A stretch of 64,000 bases of DNA from a virus, in IMG/VR virus record IMGVR_UViG_3300023202_000247, positions 124,001 through 188,000 of that record, one strand, 5' to 3'. The position numbers were made by a program, and so were the translations under genes. This document shows, piece by piece, positions 31,171 through 40,342 of this stretch (position 1 is its first letter; each line of letters begins with the position of its first letter). The notes below the pieces were generated by a model. That model searched no databases, was not told where the DNA came from, and saw nothing but the letters and a program-made list of their open reading frames with translations.

Positions 31171-31680
31171 TTGAACGATGTATTTGCACAATACAATATT
31201 GTCATAAATAGATTTAATAGTGAAAAATGGAGTGAGAGTATAACGTGTCCTTTTCCCCATCATAAAGGTGGTAAAGAGAGAACTCCTTCATTTGGTTATA
31301 ATTTTGAAGAGGATAGATTCAATTGTTTTGGATGTTCCTCGAGAGGTGGCGCAGTAGAATTCATCAGTTTGATGGAACGAATGCGGCCCGAGTTGGTAGC
31401 TGAACAGCTCATCATTCAAGCCGGTGGATATGATATCACCGATGAAGAAATAGAAAAGAAAGATGAAGGTATAGATAAGGTATTATTTGCATTTGCAATA
31501 TGGTTATCTAACCTTACTCAAAAAAATAGAAATAATAAACCGGTTCTCTCTCAAATTGAGAAAGTAAACTGGTGGTTTGATAATTATTTCTTGAATAATG
31601 CTCCAAGAAATAGAATAGCTCTGGATGAGCTAACGGCCAGAATAGAAAAGGCTAAGGAGATTTTGTCTAAATATGAGTGA
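31171..31680 (+). CDS. Primase zinc-binding (CHC2-type) protein
   Basis: 169 residues from TTG 31171. The frame is open upstream to ATG 31021, but that part translates to low-complexity sequence lying over the preceding gene; the DnaG-like pattern (LNDVFAQYNIVI, compare INDLLARTDIVD) starts about here. ATA 31144, overlapping the previous stop, would give a DnaG-like length but is a rare start. The zinc module is CPFPHHKGG...TPSF ... FNCFGCSSRGGAVEFI. DnaG's zinc domain reads the template and regulates primer length; here it stands alone, and the Toprim half is at 52383-53207. C-terminal 90 residues are helical. Confidence 0.75.
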   Translation: MNDVFAQYNIVINRFNSEKWSESITCPFPHHKGGKERTPSFGYNFEEDRFNCFGCSSRGGAVEFISLMERMRPELVAEQLIIQAGGYDITDEEIEKKDEGIDKVLFAFAIWLSNLTQKNRNNKPVLSQIEKVNWWFDNYFLNNAPRNRIALDELTARIEKAKEILSKYE

Positions 31681-32920
31681 TAAATATATCATCCTTGGAG
31701 ATGTTCACCTTGGTAAAGGTTTGAAGATGGGAAAGCCTGGTGACAATGGTGAACTCAACAGCAGGATAAAAGACCAAATAAAGTTGCTTGATTGGACTTT
31801 GGACAGAGCGCTAGAACATAAAGCAAAAACGATATTTGTAACTGGCGATGTATATGAAGATCCACGTCCCGTTCCGGCACTGATTCGCATCTTCATGGAA
31901 TGGGTAAAGAAATGTGAAAAAAGTGAAATTTCTGTACACGTGCTGATGGGCAATCATGACCTCATCAAAAGTGGTGCTTATACCGTTTCAGCTTTGGATA
32001 TCATTCCAGCAGTAGAGTTGCCCTCAACTAAAGTTTATAAAAATGTTGAAACTCTTCACTTTGATAAAGTATCTTTTACTCTCGTTCCATATAGAGACCG
32101 TCGGTTATATGATGCTGAAACTTTGACAGAGGGTAAAGAAAAACTCTTTGCAGAGTTTGAGAAAGAACATGAGTCGGTTCCAGATGGAAATAAAAAGGTT
32201 CTCATAGGTCACTTGGCGCTAGAAGGTTCGCTCTACGTTGGTGATGAAATAGAAGATATGAGCAATGAGCTTTTTTGTTCATTTCATATGTTTTCTAACT
32301 ATGATTATGTGTGGATGGGACATATTCACAATCCACAAGTATTACAACAAAAGCCACGTTGTGCTCACGTTGGCAGTATGGATCGTTCCGACTTCGGAGC
32401 AAATGAACTCAAGTATGATAAAATCATCATCTTGATTGATCCTGATTCAAAAGAATTCTTTAAAGAAATTATCATACCTACTCGTAATTTACTAGATATA
32501 AAAATTGAAGTGCCCGATGGTAAAGATACCACTGATTTTATCATAAACTATCTTCATTCTTATGATAAAGATAATTCTCTGAAAGATGCTATAGTTAGAT
32601 TAACCATTGAATTAGAAGGCGCAGAGATTTTGAATATGAATCGAAAAAAGGTTCATGAATTCATATTAAACAATCTCGGCGCACATCACATATGTCAAAC
32701 ATCTGAATCTAGAAATATAAGTGTTGTACCTTTAAAGAAAAAAGTAAAAGATGAAAAAACTGGAGAGGATATTGAACAGGATATTCTTATTTTTTCCAAT
32801 GATATGAGTTTAAAAACTGTCATCAACACATATATTGATGCTTTGGAGCTTCCCGATGACAAAGATAGAGAATCTGTTCGGGAATTCATGCTTGATTGCA
32901 TCCAGGAGACTCAAAAATGA
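31673..32920 (+). CDS. SbcD/Mre11-type nuclease (T4 gp47-like)
   Basis: 415 residues. Metallophosphoesterase motifs: ILGDVHLG (7-14), VTGDVYED (about 56-63), LMGNHD (about 91-96), IGHLALE and WMGHIHNPQ. The order GDxH, GDxxD-like, GNHD, GH, GHxH is that of SbcD/Mre11. In GDVYED the last Asp is where the metal ligand falls. With SbcC it forms a nuclease that processes DNA ends and hairpins and feeds recombination-dependent replication. It overlaps the previous gene by 8 bases and the SbcC start by 4. Confidence 0.88.
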   Translation: MSDKYIILGDVHLGKGLKMGKPGDNGELNSRIKDQIKLLDWTLDRALEHKAKTIFVTGDVYEDPRPVPALIRIFMEWVKKCEKSEISVHVLMGNHDLIKSGAYTVSALDIIPAVELPSTKVYKNVETLHFDKVSFTLVPYRDRRLYDAETLTEGKEKLFAEFEKEHESVPDGNKKVLIGHLALEGSLYVGDEIEDMSNELFCSFHMFSNYDYVWMGHIHNPQVLQQKPRCAHVGSMDRSDFGANELKYDKIIILIDPDSKEFFKEIIIPTRNLLDIKIEVPDGKDTTDFIINYLHSYDKDNSLKDAIVRLTIELEGAEILNMNRKKVHEFILNNLGAHHICQTSESRNISVVPLKKKVKDEKTGEDIEQDILIFSNDMSLKTVINTYIDALELPDDKDRESVREFMLDCIQETQK

Positions 32921-35061
32921 TTCCTATAAGCTTATCGATGGTTAATTTTATGAATCATCGAAAAACATTTATAGATTTTTCTACTTTTCAAAAAGCACTT
33001 ATCGTTGCAAAATCGGATAAAGATCCGCGCGTGTCGAATGGTCTCGGCAAAACTACAGTTATTAGTGCGATTGAATATGCTATATTTGGTGAAGTTCCTA
33101 CATCAACTTTGGATAAAGTCGTTCACGATAATCAAAAAAAATGTGATGTTAAGTTTTCTTTTGAACTTGACGGGTGCATCTATCGCATAGAGCGAGCAAC
33201 AACGGCAAAAGGCAAAAGCAATCTCAAGTTTTACCAAGTTATAGATGGTAAAGATGTACCGTTGCATGGCAATCGTGTTCCCGAGACTAAAGCTGAGATA
33301 GCTAAGACTATAAAGATAAGTCATAAAGCATTTTCTCACGCTATCAAGTTTGGTCAACGTGATATCTCGCAAATTGCTGCTGAGAAAACTTCTGATAAGA
33401 GAAAAGCCATTTTGAAAGAACCGCTCAATCTTCAAATATATTCGAAGTTGGAAAAGCAGGCAAAAGAAAAGATGACCGTCATCAACAAAGATGTTCAAGC
33501 TTTGGAGGCGGTTATCGAATCTTTGGGTGACCCAAAGGCAGAGATTGTTGCAGCTGAAAGCGAATTGAAGTTTAGCTCATCCGAAATAGATTCTAAAAAA
33601 GCAACCATACTAAAACTATCTAAATCAATAGATAGTAAAAGAGAATCCCTCGAATCGTTGAAAAAGATGTTATCTTCTTCAGATACTGAAATACATGATA
33701 AAATTTCTCAACTTGGTAAGCGTTCAAAGGAACTGAAAAATATAATTGAATCATCCAATGAACGAGTTCAATCATCCTCAGATGAAATCAAAAAACAAAA
33801 AGCTAAACTGGCATCTCTTCGCAAGACACAGGCTGAGCTAGAAGCCAAGTTATCAAAGTTTGATGAAAATAATTTGCCTGATGCAGATGACTTGTATAAA
33901 AAATTAGATAAAGTATCCAATGATGAAATTGTTGGCGTCAAATTGTTAGCAAAGTTGGAGGCTGAATTTGATCAGGCAAATAAAACGCTCCCTAATGGTG
34001 ATATTTGTTCTGCATGTATGCAACCCATAACAAAAGAACACAGAGATAGTGTCGAACAAGAAGTCAATAAAGTATTAGAAGAAAAAGCTAAACAAATTAA
34101 ACATATCAAAACTAATCTTACAAAGTGTAAGAATAAAAAAGATAGTTTGAAAAAACAGCATGCTCAAGCTTTGAAAACAATTAGTGAATATAAAGATGCA
34201 AAACAAGCAAAACAACGTTTGATAAATGACATTTCTAGTAGCGAAGAATATATTCAAGCTGCTGAAAAACGTATGAATGTTTCTGATGCAGAGGTTAAAA
34301 CGGCTCGTAATGAATTGGAAACTGTTGGGAAAGACCTCGAAACTTTAAAAGATAGCGCCAAAAAAAGCAATGTTGCTGAATTAAATAACAAGATATTTTC
34401 AGCAACGGATGAGCTTCGGGTTTATGAGCGTTCCTTAGAAAATGTAAATGATGAATTACACAAGGCACAGGAACGTTTCGGTTCGGCCACTGCACGCATG
34501 GATTCTGCTAAAAAGAATTTGGAAAAACTGAATAAAAATAACAAACAGTTAAAAGATAAAAAATATCAGCAGAAAATTGGTCAAATTGGAACCCACGCAT
34601 TTTCTTCCGGTGGTATTCCAACGAATATCATTTATAGTGTGGTAAACGAACTTCAATCTGAAACCAACTCTTGGCTCTCAGAGATTAGACCCGACCTCGG
34701 TATTCAGTTTGATGCTGAGCTGAACCTCATCTTCACCGTCTCTGGAAGAGAAAAAGAGTGGTCACAGCTTAGCACGGGTCAACAAATGTATGTTACATTA
34801 GCTATAAAAATTGGTTTGTCTAGAATAATTCAAAAAAAGGTTGGAACGGATATTAGGTTCATGCTTTTGGATGAAGTAGACCAGTCTTTAGATGCCTCCG
34901 GCGTTGAAGCGTATCAAAATATCATGAGAAAGCTCGAAAACGATTTCAAATTACTTGTTGTGACTCATAATGATGAACTCAAAGATAGCTTTTCACATGC
35001 TATATTAGTTGAGGGGAACACTGAAGAGGGCGTTAATGGTACAGTTGTTAGTAGTTGGTGA
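32917..35061 (+). CDS. SbcC/Rad50-type ATPase (T4 gp46-like)
   Basis: 714 residues from ATG 32917, overlapping the SbcD stop (ATGA). The Walker A region is RVSNGLGKTTVISAIEYAIF, long coiled coils flank a zinc hook CSAC (Cys364, Cys367), and the ABC signature LSTGQQMYVTLAIK is followed by Walker B FMLLDEVDQSLDASG and the switch His in VVTHND. This is the usual SMC-like layout. It works with the SbcD partner in end resection. Shorter coiled coils than bacterial SbcC (about 1,050), close to T4 gp46 (560). Confidence 0.92.
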   Translation: MIPISLSMVNFMNHRKTFIDFSTFQKALIVAKSDKDPRVSNGLGKTTVISAIEYAIFGEVPTSTLDKVVHDNQKKCDVKFSFELDGCIYRIERATTAKGKSNLKFYQVIDGKDVPLHGNRVPETKAEIAKTIKISHKAFSHAIKFGQRDISQIAAEKTSDKRKAILKEPLNLQIYSKLEKQAKEKMTVINKDVQALEAVIESLGDPKAEIVAAESELKFSSSEIDSKKATILKLSKSIDSKRESLESLKKMLSSSDTEIHDKISQLGKRSKELKNIIESSNERVQSSSDEIKKQKAKLASLRKTQAELEAKLSKFDENNLPDADDLYKKLDKVSNDEIVGVKLLAKLEAEFDQANKTLPNGDICSACMQPITKEHRDSVEQEVNKVLEEKAKQIKHIKTNLTKCKNKKDSLKKQHAQALKTISEYKDAKQAKQRLINDISSSEEYIQAAEKRMNVSDAEVKTARNELETVGKDLETLKDSAKKSNVAELNNKIFSATDELRVYERSLENVNDELHKAQERFGSATARMDSAKKNLEKLNKNNKQLKDKKYQQKIGQIGTHAFSSGGIPTNIIYSVVNELQSETNSWLSEIRPDLGIQFDAELNLIFTVSGREKEWSQLSTGQQMYVTLAIKIGLSRIIQKKVGTDIRFMLLDEVDQSLDASGVEAYQNIMRKLENDFKLLVVTHNDELKDSFSHAILVEGNTEEGVNGTVVSSW

Positions 35062-35064
35062 AAT

Positions 35065-35778
35065 ATGATTATAGGAATACACGGAAAAGCCGGTTCGGGT
35101 AAAGATACATTTGCAACATATTTGTCAGAAATGGCTAAAACAGAGCATGGTTTTAGAGGGTGTAAGATTGCATTTGCAGATCCCATCAAACGCTATGCAA
35201 AAGATGCTTTTGAATTTTCGGATGAACAGCTTTGGGGAACATCTGAAAAAAGAAACTCTCCGGATAAAAGATATCCGAGACAACATGATTTTAACGATTC
35301 GGGAGAATGTTTTTGTTGTGGTGCACATCGCGATAGCGATTCTCAATGTTATCTTACTCCAAGATATTCTCTTCAACTGATGGGAAGCCAGTGGGGACGT
35401 AAGTGTTATGATGATATCTGGGTTCAAAAGGCTGTGAACACTGCGAATCATTTGCTTGAAAATGATTCGGATTATGTGCCACAACATGGCACGATAAATT
35501 CTTCAATTTTTACAAAACATGATTTCATAAATATCTCTGATTTGAGATTCGAGAATGAAGCTCGCGGCTTGAGACGGGCCGGCGCTCTCTTGGTAAAAGT
35601 TAAGAGGCCCATCTCGTCATTGAGCGGCGCTAGTGCAAATCATGATAGTGAATGGGGCTTGCCAGATGAATTGTTTGATGAAATTATATTAAATGATTCT
35701 GTCCTAGATTCTTTCTTTGAAAAGACTCGAAACTTCTTGGGCAGAATAACACCTTCTATTCTAACCAATAGGCATTGA
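35065..35778 (+). CDS. Deoxynucleoside monophosphate kinase
   Basis: 237 residues. P-loop GKAGSGKDT (7-15) with lid and substrate features of the T4 gp1-type dNMP kinase family: FADPIKRYAKDAF, LQLMGSQWGRKCYDDIWVQ and ISDLRFENEARGLRRAGALLVKVKRP. It phosphorylates dNMPs to dNDPs for phage DNA synthesis. A cysteine pair (CFCCGAH, about residues 74-80) sits in the lid region and may bind zinc. Follows SbcC by 3 bases. Confidence 0.85.
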   Translation: MIIGIHGKAGSGKDTFATYLSEMAKTEHGFRGCKIAFADPIKRYAKDAFEFSDEQLWGTSEKRNSPDKRYPRQHDFNDSGECFCCGAHRDSDSQCYLTPRYSLQLMGSQWGRKCYDDIWVQKAVNTANHLLENDSDYVPQHGTINSSIFTKHDFINISDLRFENEARGLRRAGALLVKVKRPISSLSGASANHDSEWGLPDELFDEIILNDSVLDSFFEKTRNFLGRITPSILTNRH

Positions 35779-35834
35779 TTGATATATTCTTAGATAGAGG
35801 AGGTTGAACATCACATGATGTAAGCAGGTACAAA

Positions 35835-36140
35835 ATGCTCAAAGTAACTACAAGAACTTGTGAAGAATATGAATCTATTCTTCGCTCTCGCGGAGAAGCT
35901 GGATTGTATAAATATGCTTTGGGTCTTGGTGTAATTAATAGGGTTGATTATGCTTTTACAGAGGTGATGTTGCTTGATAAGTCGGACGCTTTTTTCTCTT
36001 TAGCCAGAGGTACGGGCAATGACAATTATTTCGTAATAGGCAGAGTATTACGAAAGGCTGCACACCGTTTATATAGATATGCTCATAAAGATAACGAAGA
36101 GCATCCTGTTAATGGACGCTTTCTCAATCTAGTAAAGTAA
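35835..36140 (+). CDS. Unknown protein
   Basis: 101 residues, basic. GAGGAGG lies at 35797-35803, followed by a minimal ATG-ATG-TAA (35815-35823), before the real ATG at 35835, an odd leader. The protein reads as alpha/beta (EEYESILRSRGEAGLYKYA; DNYFVIGRVLRKAAHRLY). No family was recognised. Confidence 0.55.
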   Translation: MLKVTTRTCEEYESILRSRGEAGLYKYALGLGVINRVDYAFTEVMLLDKSDAFFSLARGTGNDNYFVIGRVLRKAAHRLYRYAHKDNEEHPVNGRFLNLVK

Positions 36141-36157
36141 AATGATAGCATTAGTAT

Positions 36158-37144
36158 ATGTCCGTAATTTCAATAACAATAACAGAAAGTGATGTAGAAA
36201 TCATTGCAGGTATACCTCAAACCGTATCACTTTCGTCCAATATTCCAGCTTCTATTTTTTATACGCTTGATGGTACAGAACCAACTACGTCAAGCAACGT
36301 TTACACTACGGCGCTATCCATTCCAACCAATCAAAACGCGGTAACTCTCAAAGTATTTGCAACTGATGGGGTAAATAGTTCACCAATTTTGACTTGGGAG
36401 TTCAAATCAGATTTCATCGGAGATAGAAGGCCCAGAGATGAAGTCACGAATATTGATAATACATGCAATAAAAACTCTATTTTTGCATCGAGAACCCAAT
36501 CTGGTTCCGCTATTTATGGAAATACTGCCGGCATAACAGTTGACGCTCCAGATTTGCCAGGAATTGGCGATGGTTATGATGGTACTGGTACTAGCAAGTT
36601 TGCTGATTATACCGACCTACCGCTCGATGATTATGAAATCATTTACTCTGAAACAAACTATATAGGAGAAACTGGTAAGGGGCTCGGAACATTACCGGCA
36701 CACGTAACTATACGAATTCCATTTCCCGTTCAAGAACCATCAGTTGGCACCGGCTCCAACAAAACTTCTAGTTTGCTTTTTAATCCAAAAAGTTTGGTTA
36801 TCTTTCAGGATAGCCGTGAACCTGATCCGATACCAACAGTCAACAGACCTTTCTTCTCGTTAGAGAATCAAGAAAAAGCGCGCTATGGTGTTGGTTATTT
36901 TACCACAGCGTTTGAAGGTAATACGGTTCATGGATCAGCTTTAAAGAGTCAATACAATCCAACTGACGGAACTATAACATACTATTATAGAGATTCTTTA
37001 ACTAACAGATGGATTATATCTAAGACGCCTTATACTCCGCAGCCACAGGGAATAAACAATTTGTCTAGAATTGTTTTTGGTCGAGGTGAGGGCGTCGGAA
37101 AAGTATTTAAGTGGATTCTGTTCAAGTACAGAACACTATGGTAA
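36158..37144 (+). CDS. Probable virion protein with chitobiase C-terminal-like domain
   Basis: 328 residues. Residues about 18-75 match the CHB_HEX_C/Ig-like repeat (SIFYTLDGTEPTTSSNVYTT, a typical 'YTTDGSEPT' turn), a beta-sandwich common in tail fibres and adhesins. Residues 85-328 are beta-rich with many Gly, Asp and Tyr and contain no catalytic pattern. No transmembrane segment or signal peptide. Probably part of the tail or a decoration protein; this is an inference from composition. Confidence 0.6.
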   Translation: MSVISITITESDVEIIAGIPQTVSLSSNIPASIFYTLDGTEPTTSSNVYTTALSIPTNQNAVTLKVFATDGVNSSPILTWEFKSDFIGDRRPRDEVTNIDNTCNKNSIFASRTQSGSAIYGNTAGITVDAPDLPGIGDGYDGTGTSKFADYTDLPLDDYEIIYSETNYIGETGKGLGTLPAHVTIRIPFPVQEPSVGTGSNKTSSLLFNPKSLVIFQDSREPDPIPTVNRPFFSLENQEKARYGVGYFTTAFEGNTVHGSALKSQYNPTDGTITYYYRDSLTNRWIISKTPYTPQPQGINNLSRIVFGRGEGVGKVFKWILFKYRTLW

Positions 37145-37150
37145 GATAAC

Positions 37151-37990
37151 ATGAAAATAACAGCCAGCATAAGAGGCGGCTATGATGATACTAATGCAGA
37201 CCTTACTCTTTCTGTAAGTAAAGCTCAATCATTTGATAAATGTGCCGCTAAGTTCAAATATTCTTATATAGAAAAGCTTCCCAAGAAAACTTGGGACTTT
37301 CATATCTTTGGAAAATATCTTCACGATATACTGGAAACGTTTCATCAAAAATATATAGATGGTGATGACCGACCCTCGAACAAGGTGATGACAGAATGTT
37401 TTTCTTCTAGTATGGAACGCTTTCCAGATTTAACTTCTGAACAAAAGGCAGAAGCTTTTCAAATTTGTAAACGTTATTTACAGTTGATGGCTAATGAAGA
37501 AAAAAATGGTACACTGCCAGAGATTTTATCGGTTGAAAAATCATTTTTCATAGATGTTAATGAACAAGTTCTCATCAATGGCTTCATTGATAGAATTCAA
37601 AGAGATAATGATGGCTTGTTACATGTGGCAGATTATAAAACATCGAAAAGTGATCGATATGTCAAGAATGATTTCTTTCAATTGATGACATATGCATTTG
37701 TTTTGATGACGGAGGAACCAAAGCTCGAAAAAATTCGAGCATCGTATATAATGTTACGTTTAGATTGTAAACACATTACAAAAGAGTTTACTAGAGATGA
37801 AGTTATGCCAATCGCAGAAACATTTCTAGAATACGGAGAAAAAATTTCAGAAGAGAAGATTTGGAGACCCAATCCACAATTTCTTTGCAAATATTGCGAT
37901 TATCTTGATATTTGTTCAGATGGCAGAGATTATCTTGACGCTCGAAATATAGAGCATGACTCCCACAGTTGGGGGATTCAATCATGGTAG
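37151..37990 (+). CDS. PD-(D/E)XK nuclease of Cas4/RecB type with four cysteines
   Basis: 279 residues. Core: GFIDRIQRDNDGLLHVADYK (about 140-159), in which Asp142 and Asp156-Tyr-Lys158 form the D...DxK site, then QLMTYAFVLM as the QxxxY motif. A cysteine near the N-terminus (SFDKCAAKFKYS) and the C-terminal CKYCDYLDIC provide four cysteines in the Cx(n)CxxCx5C pattern of Fe-S nucleases such as AddB and Cas4. Such enzymes are exonucleases for DNA ends. It follows the virion-like gene and precedes trigger factor. Probably an exonuclease for recombination. Confidence 0.82.
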   Translation: MKITASIRGGYDDTNADLTLSVSKAQSFDKCAAKFKYSYIEKLPKKTWDFHIFGKYLHDILETFHQKYIDGDDRPSNKVMTECFSSSMERFPDLTSEQKAEAFQICKRYLQLMANEEKNGTLPEILSVEKSFFIDVNEQVLINGFIDRIQRDNDGLLHVADYKTSKSDRYVKNDFFQLMTYAFVLMTEEPKLEKIRASYIMLRLDCKHITKEFTRDEVMPIAETFLEYGEKISEEKIWRPNPQFLCKYCDYLDICSDGRDYLDARNIEHDSHSWGIQSW

Positions 37991-38018
37991 TAGCTGCCTC
38001 GAAACAAAAGGATGGTAT

Positions 38019-38249
38019 ATGCCAAAAAATGAAGAGACGGTTGTTAATGATGCAATTCAATTTTGGAGAGGTTACACCCAAGCAATGGAATCCTTTTTGG
38101 ATAATAACAAAGAAAAGTTAACGGATAGTATATACAAATATGTTACTGATGATATAAATCATGCATCAGATATGGTTGAAGAATATAGAGATAGACTTCA
38201 CATCTTGAAAAGAAAGAAAGTTAAAAATGCAAGAACAAATAAGAAATGA
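38019..38249 (+). CDS. Unknown small helical protein
   Basis: 76 residues from ATG 38019, which has AAAGGA about 6 bases upstream (an earlier in-frame ATG at 37956 lies inside the nuclease gene). It is helical and charged (TVVNDAIQFWRGYTQAMESF; SDMVEEYRDRLHILKRKKV), ending in a basic tail. No family was recognised. It overlaps the trigger factor gene by 23 bases. Confidence 0.52.
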   Translation: MPKNEETVVNDAIQFWRGYTQAMESFLDNNKEKLTDSIYKYVTDDINHASDMVEEYRDRLHILKRKKVKNARTNKK

Positions 38250-39480
38250 CAAGTACAATATTGATTTTGAAAAGTTGGAAGATTGCAAATTCAAAATTTA
38301 TTATGAGTCTAATAAAAGTTCTGTAAAAGAAAAGAGAAGTGAGGCGATTGAGGAGCTTCGTAAGCTTCCAATACCGGGCTTTCGTCCAGGCAAAGCTACA
38401 AATCAAGCTATCGAAAGTAAATTCAGTCAAAAGATTGATGATTATATCGTCAATCAACTAGCTGGTTCCGCTGTAGATGCTGTTCTTTTCGAAACGCAAT
38501 GGAAAACGATTGGGCGGCCTAGAATTGAAAAGTATTCTGTTGATGATGGCAAATTCAATTGTGAGTTTGTTTTGTGTACACGTCCAGCAGTAGAGTTGCC
38601 AGAGTATCAATCTTTTGAAATTCCAAAGCCAGATGTTAATGATGACACTGAAGGACGTGTGGAAAAGATGCTTGGTGATATCCGCATGCGTCACGGTGAT
38701 ACAGAGCTGTATCAAGAGGGTGACTTCGTTGAGCGTGGAGACCAAATAACATTGGATATCAAAGCTACATGCAATGATGTTGTAATTGATGACTTTTGTG
38801 AAAATGGAATTCTTTACCAAGTTGGAAATGGTTGGAAAGACATTTTAGACTTCGATGACAATATCTTGGGAATGATGCCTGATGATATTCGAGAGTTCGA
38901 GGTAACGGTTCCAGTATATGGAAGGATAGATATAAAAGTTACGTTGCATGCTGGTACCAAGAAAAAGATGGCGGCGTTGACCGATGAACTGGCTCAAAAA
39001 GTCGGGCTGGAAAATGTTGATGATATCAAAGAGAAGGTGCGTGTCGTTGTAAAGCAAAATATAGATCAAGAACGCTCTTATCTCGTTGCTGAGCAGGTTC
39101 AAAATAGGCTTTTGGATGAGGCCAAGGTTGATGTGCCAAAATGGCTATTATCTTTAGAGGCGCAAAATGCTGCATCTCAAAGCGGAGTGGAGTTCGAATC
39201 CCTTTCTGATGATGAGAAAAAGATATTTGAACAAGATGCTGAGAAAAGAGTCAAGATGAGTCTCATCTTTGAAACTATTCGTGATGAACAGCCTGAAGCT
39301 GTGCTTAGCGATGAAGAGTTGAGACAAGCTGTGTCACAACAGCTCATGGCTCGTGGAATTGATCCGGAAAAGTTCCTCGTCGAGCAGCATGCACAAGGTC
39401 AACTGTTGGGTATGATGGCTGCGTTGCAACATCAGTACACATTACAATGGCTAATTGATCAGGTTACACTGATTGATTGA
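38227..39480 (+). CDS. tig: Trigger factor
   Basis: 417 residues, near the usual bacterial length (about 430). The ribosome-docking signature GFRPGKA (51-57) is followed by NQAIE..., the PPIase-like domain spans about 150-240 (GDQITLDI ... FEVTVPVYGRIDIKVTLHA), and the C-terminal helical arms cover 245-400. Trigger factor binds near uL23 at the ribosome exit and holds nascent chains; it also has prolyl isomerase activity in many species. A phage-encoded copy is unusual. It begins inside the previous gene and is followed by a small gene with its own GGAG. Confidence 0.9.
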   Translation: MQEQIRNDKYNIDFEKLEDCKFKIYYESNKSSVKEKRSEAIEELRKLPIPGFRPGKATNQAIESKFSQKIDDYIVNQLAGSAVDAVLFETQWKTIGRPRIEKYSVDDGKFNCEFVLCTRPAVELPEYQSFEIPKPDVNDDTEGRVEKMLGDIRMRHGDTELYQEGDFVERGDQITLDIKATCNDVVIDDFCENGILYQVGNGWKDILDFDDNILGMMPDDIREFEVTVPVYGRIDIKVTLHAGTKKKMAALTDELAQKVGLENVDDIKEKVRVVVKQNIDQERSYLVAEQVQNRLLDEAKVDVPKWLLSLEAQNAASQSGVEFESLSDDEKKIFEQDAEKRVKMSLIFETIRDEQPEAVLSDEELRQAVSQQLMARGIDPEKFLVEQHAQGQLLGMMAALQHQYTLQWLIDQVTLID

Positions 39481-39497
39481 TTTGGAGAAAGTAACAA

Positions 39498-39773
39498 ATG
39501 AGTAACAAAGAGTTCCCCAATAAGTGGGCAAAGCTACTATCAGATACCTTTAAAGATGCAGCTCCTTCTATGAAGGAGGAGGAGTTGCGCGATGAGATTT
39601 ACAAGGCAGAAAAAACAATTGCCGCTGTAGAGCAAGATATGGATAATGATATCAAGCTTAAAACTCTCAAAGAAGACCTGAAGGATTTGCAAGGTGATTA
39701 TCGTAAAACGATAAAAGCAGAGCAGGCAAAAATCAAGTATTCTTTGTATGTGTTAAAAAACAGAGGACAGTGA
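39498..39773 (+). CDS. Small coiled-coil protein
   Basis: 91 residues with GGAGAAAG about 8 bases upstream of ATG 39498. An acidic N-terminal segment is followed by a helical region (LRDEIYKAEKTIAAVEQDMD; TLKEDLKDLQGDYRKTIKAE). No family was recognised. It lies 17 bases after the trigger factor stop. Confidence 0.55.
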   Translation: MSNKEFPNKWAKLLSDTFKDAAPSMKEEELRDEIYKAEKTIAAVEQDMDNDIKLKTLKEDLKDLQGDYRKTIKAEQAKIKYSLYVLKNRGQ

Positions 39774-39779
39774 TTTGGA

Positions 39780-40064
39780 TTGATTACTAGGCATACTTTA
39801 AAATCTTGTTGTGGAAAAAAGTCGTATGTGTTCGAAGCAGATACGCCTGTAAAAAAACTCCATTTAGATAAATTCAAACAGAAAGGGTTTTCAGCTCCAC
39901 CACATTTCATAAAAGCCGGGCTTTTTTATGTTCATAAAAAAGGAATAACAGCAACTGCTTCTTTCGGACAAAAACGAATACAGGTACAAGCATCCGGTAA
40001 AAACGCTGAAGCCCTTCTGAATGAATTTGAGAAAATATTAGATGAACTTACCAGAAAACTTTGA
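39780..40064 (+). CDS. Unknown small protein with N-terminal CC pair
   Basis: 94 residues from TTG 39780. The N-terminal HTLKSCCGKKSYVFE and the strand-rich middle (GLFYVHKKGITATASFGQKR) suggest a small beta-containing domain, followed by a C-terminal helix (NAEALLNEFEKILDELTRKL). It overlaps nothing upstream and ends as the next gene begins. No family was recognised. Confidence 0.52.
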   Translation: MITRHTLKSCCGKKSYVFEADTPVKKLHLDKFKQKGFSAPPHFIKAGLFYVHKKGITATASFGQKRIQVQASGKNAEALLNEFEKILDELTRKL

Positions 40065-40072
40065 GGAACCAA

Positions 40073-40342
40073 ATGAGCCGCTTCGGACTAACCAAAGAAG
40101 AATCTTTGGTTCGTTTGGCAGTTATATTACTGTTAACGGATTTGCGCAGGCTTTCTAAAGAAGAATTGCCTGACAATCTTGAAGTGTATCTCGAAAAACT
40201 TGAGTCTTCTGTTGAGGAACTAAAGAAAATGTATGAGCGCGATGCGGATCGCAAGGCGAAATTACGCAGTACCATTCGCGTAAGTTCTATCGCGGTTCGT
40301 GTCGCGTGTCAGTATTTGTTGAAATATGACAAAAATAAATGA
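40073..40342 (+). CDS. Unknown small helical protein
   Basis: 89 residues from ATG 40073 (GAGGAACC just upstream; a TTG at 40061 is less likely). Helical and charged (LVRLAVILLLTDLRRL; YLEKLESSVEELKKMYERD). No family was recognised. Overlaps the next gene by 17 bases. Confidence 0.55.
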   Translation: MSRFGLTKEESLVRLAVILLLTDLRRLSKEELPDNLEVYLEKLESSVEELKKMYERDADRKAKLRSTIRVSSIAVRVACQYLLKYDKNK

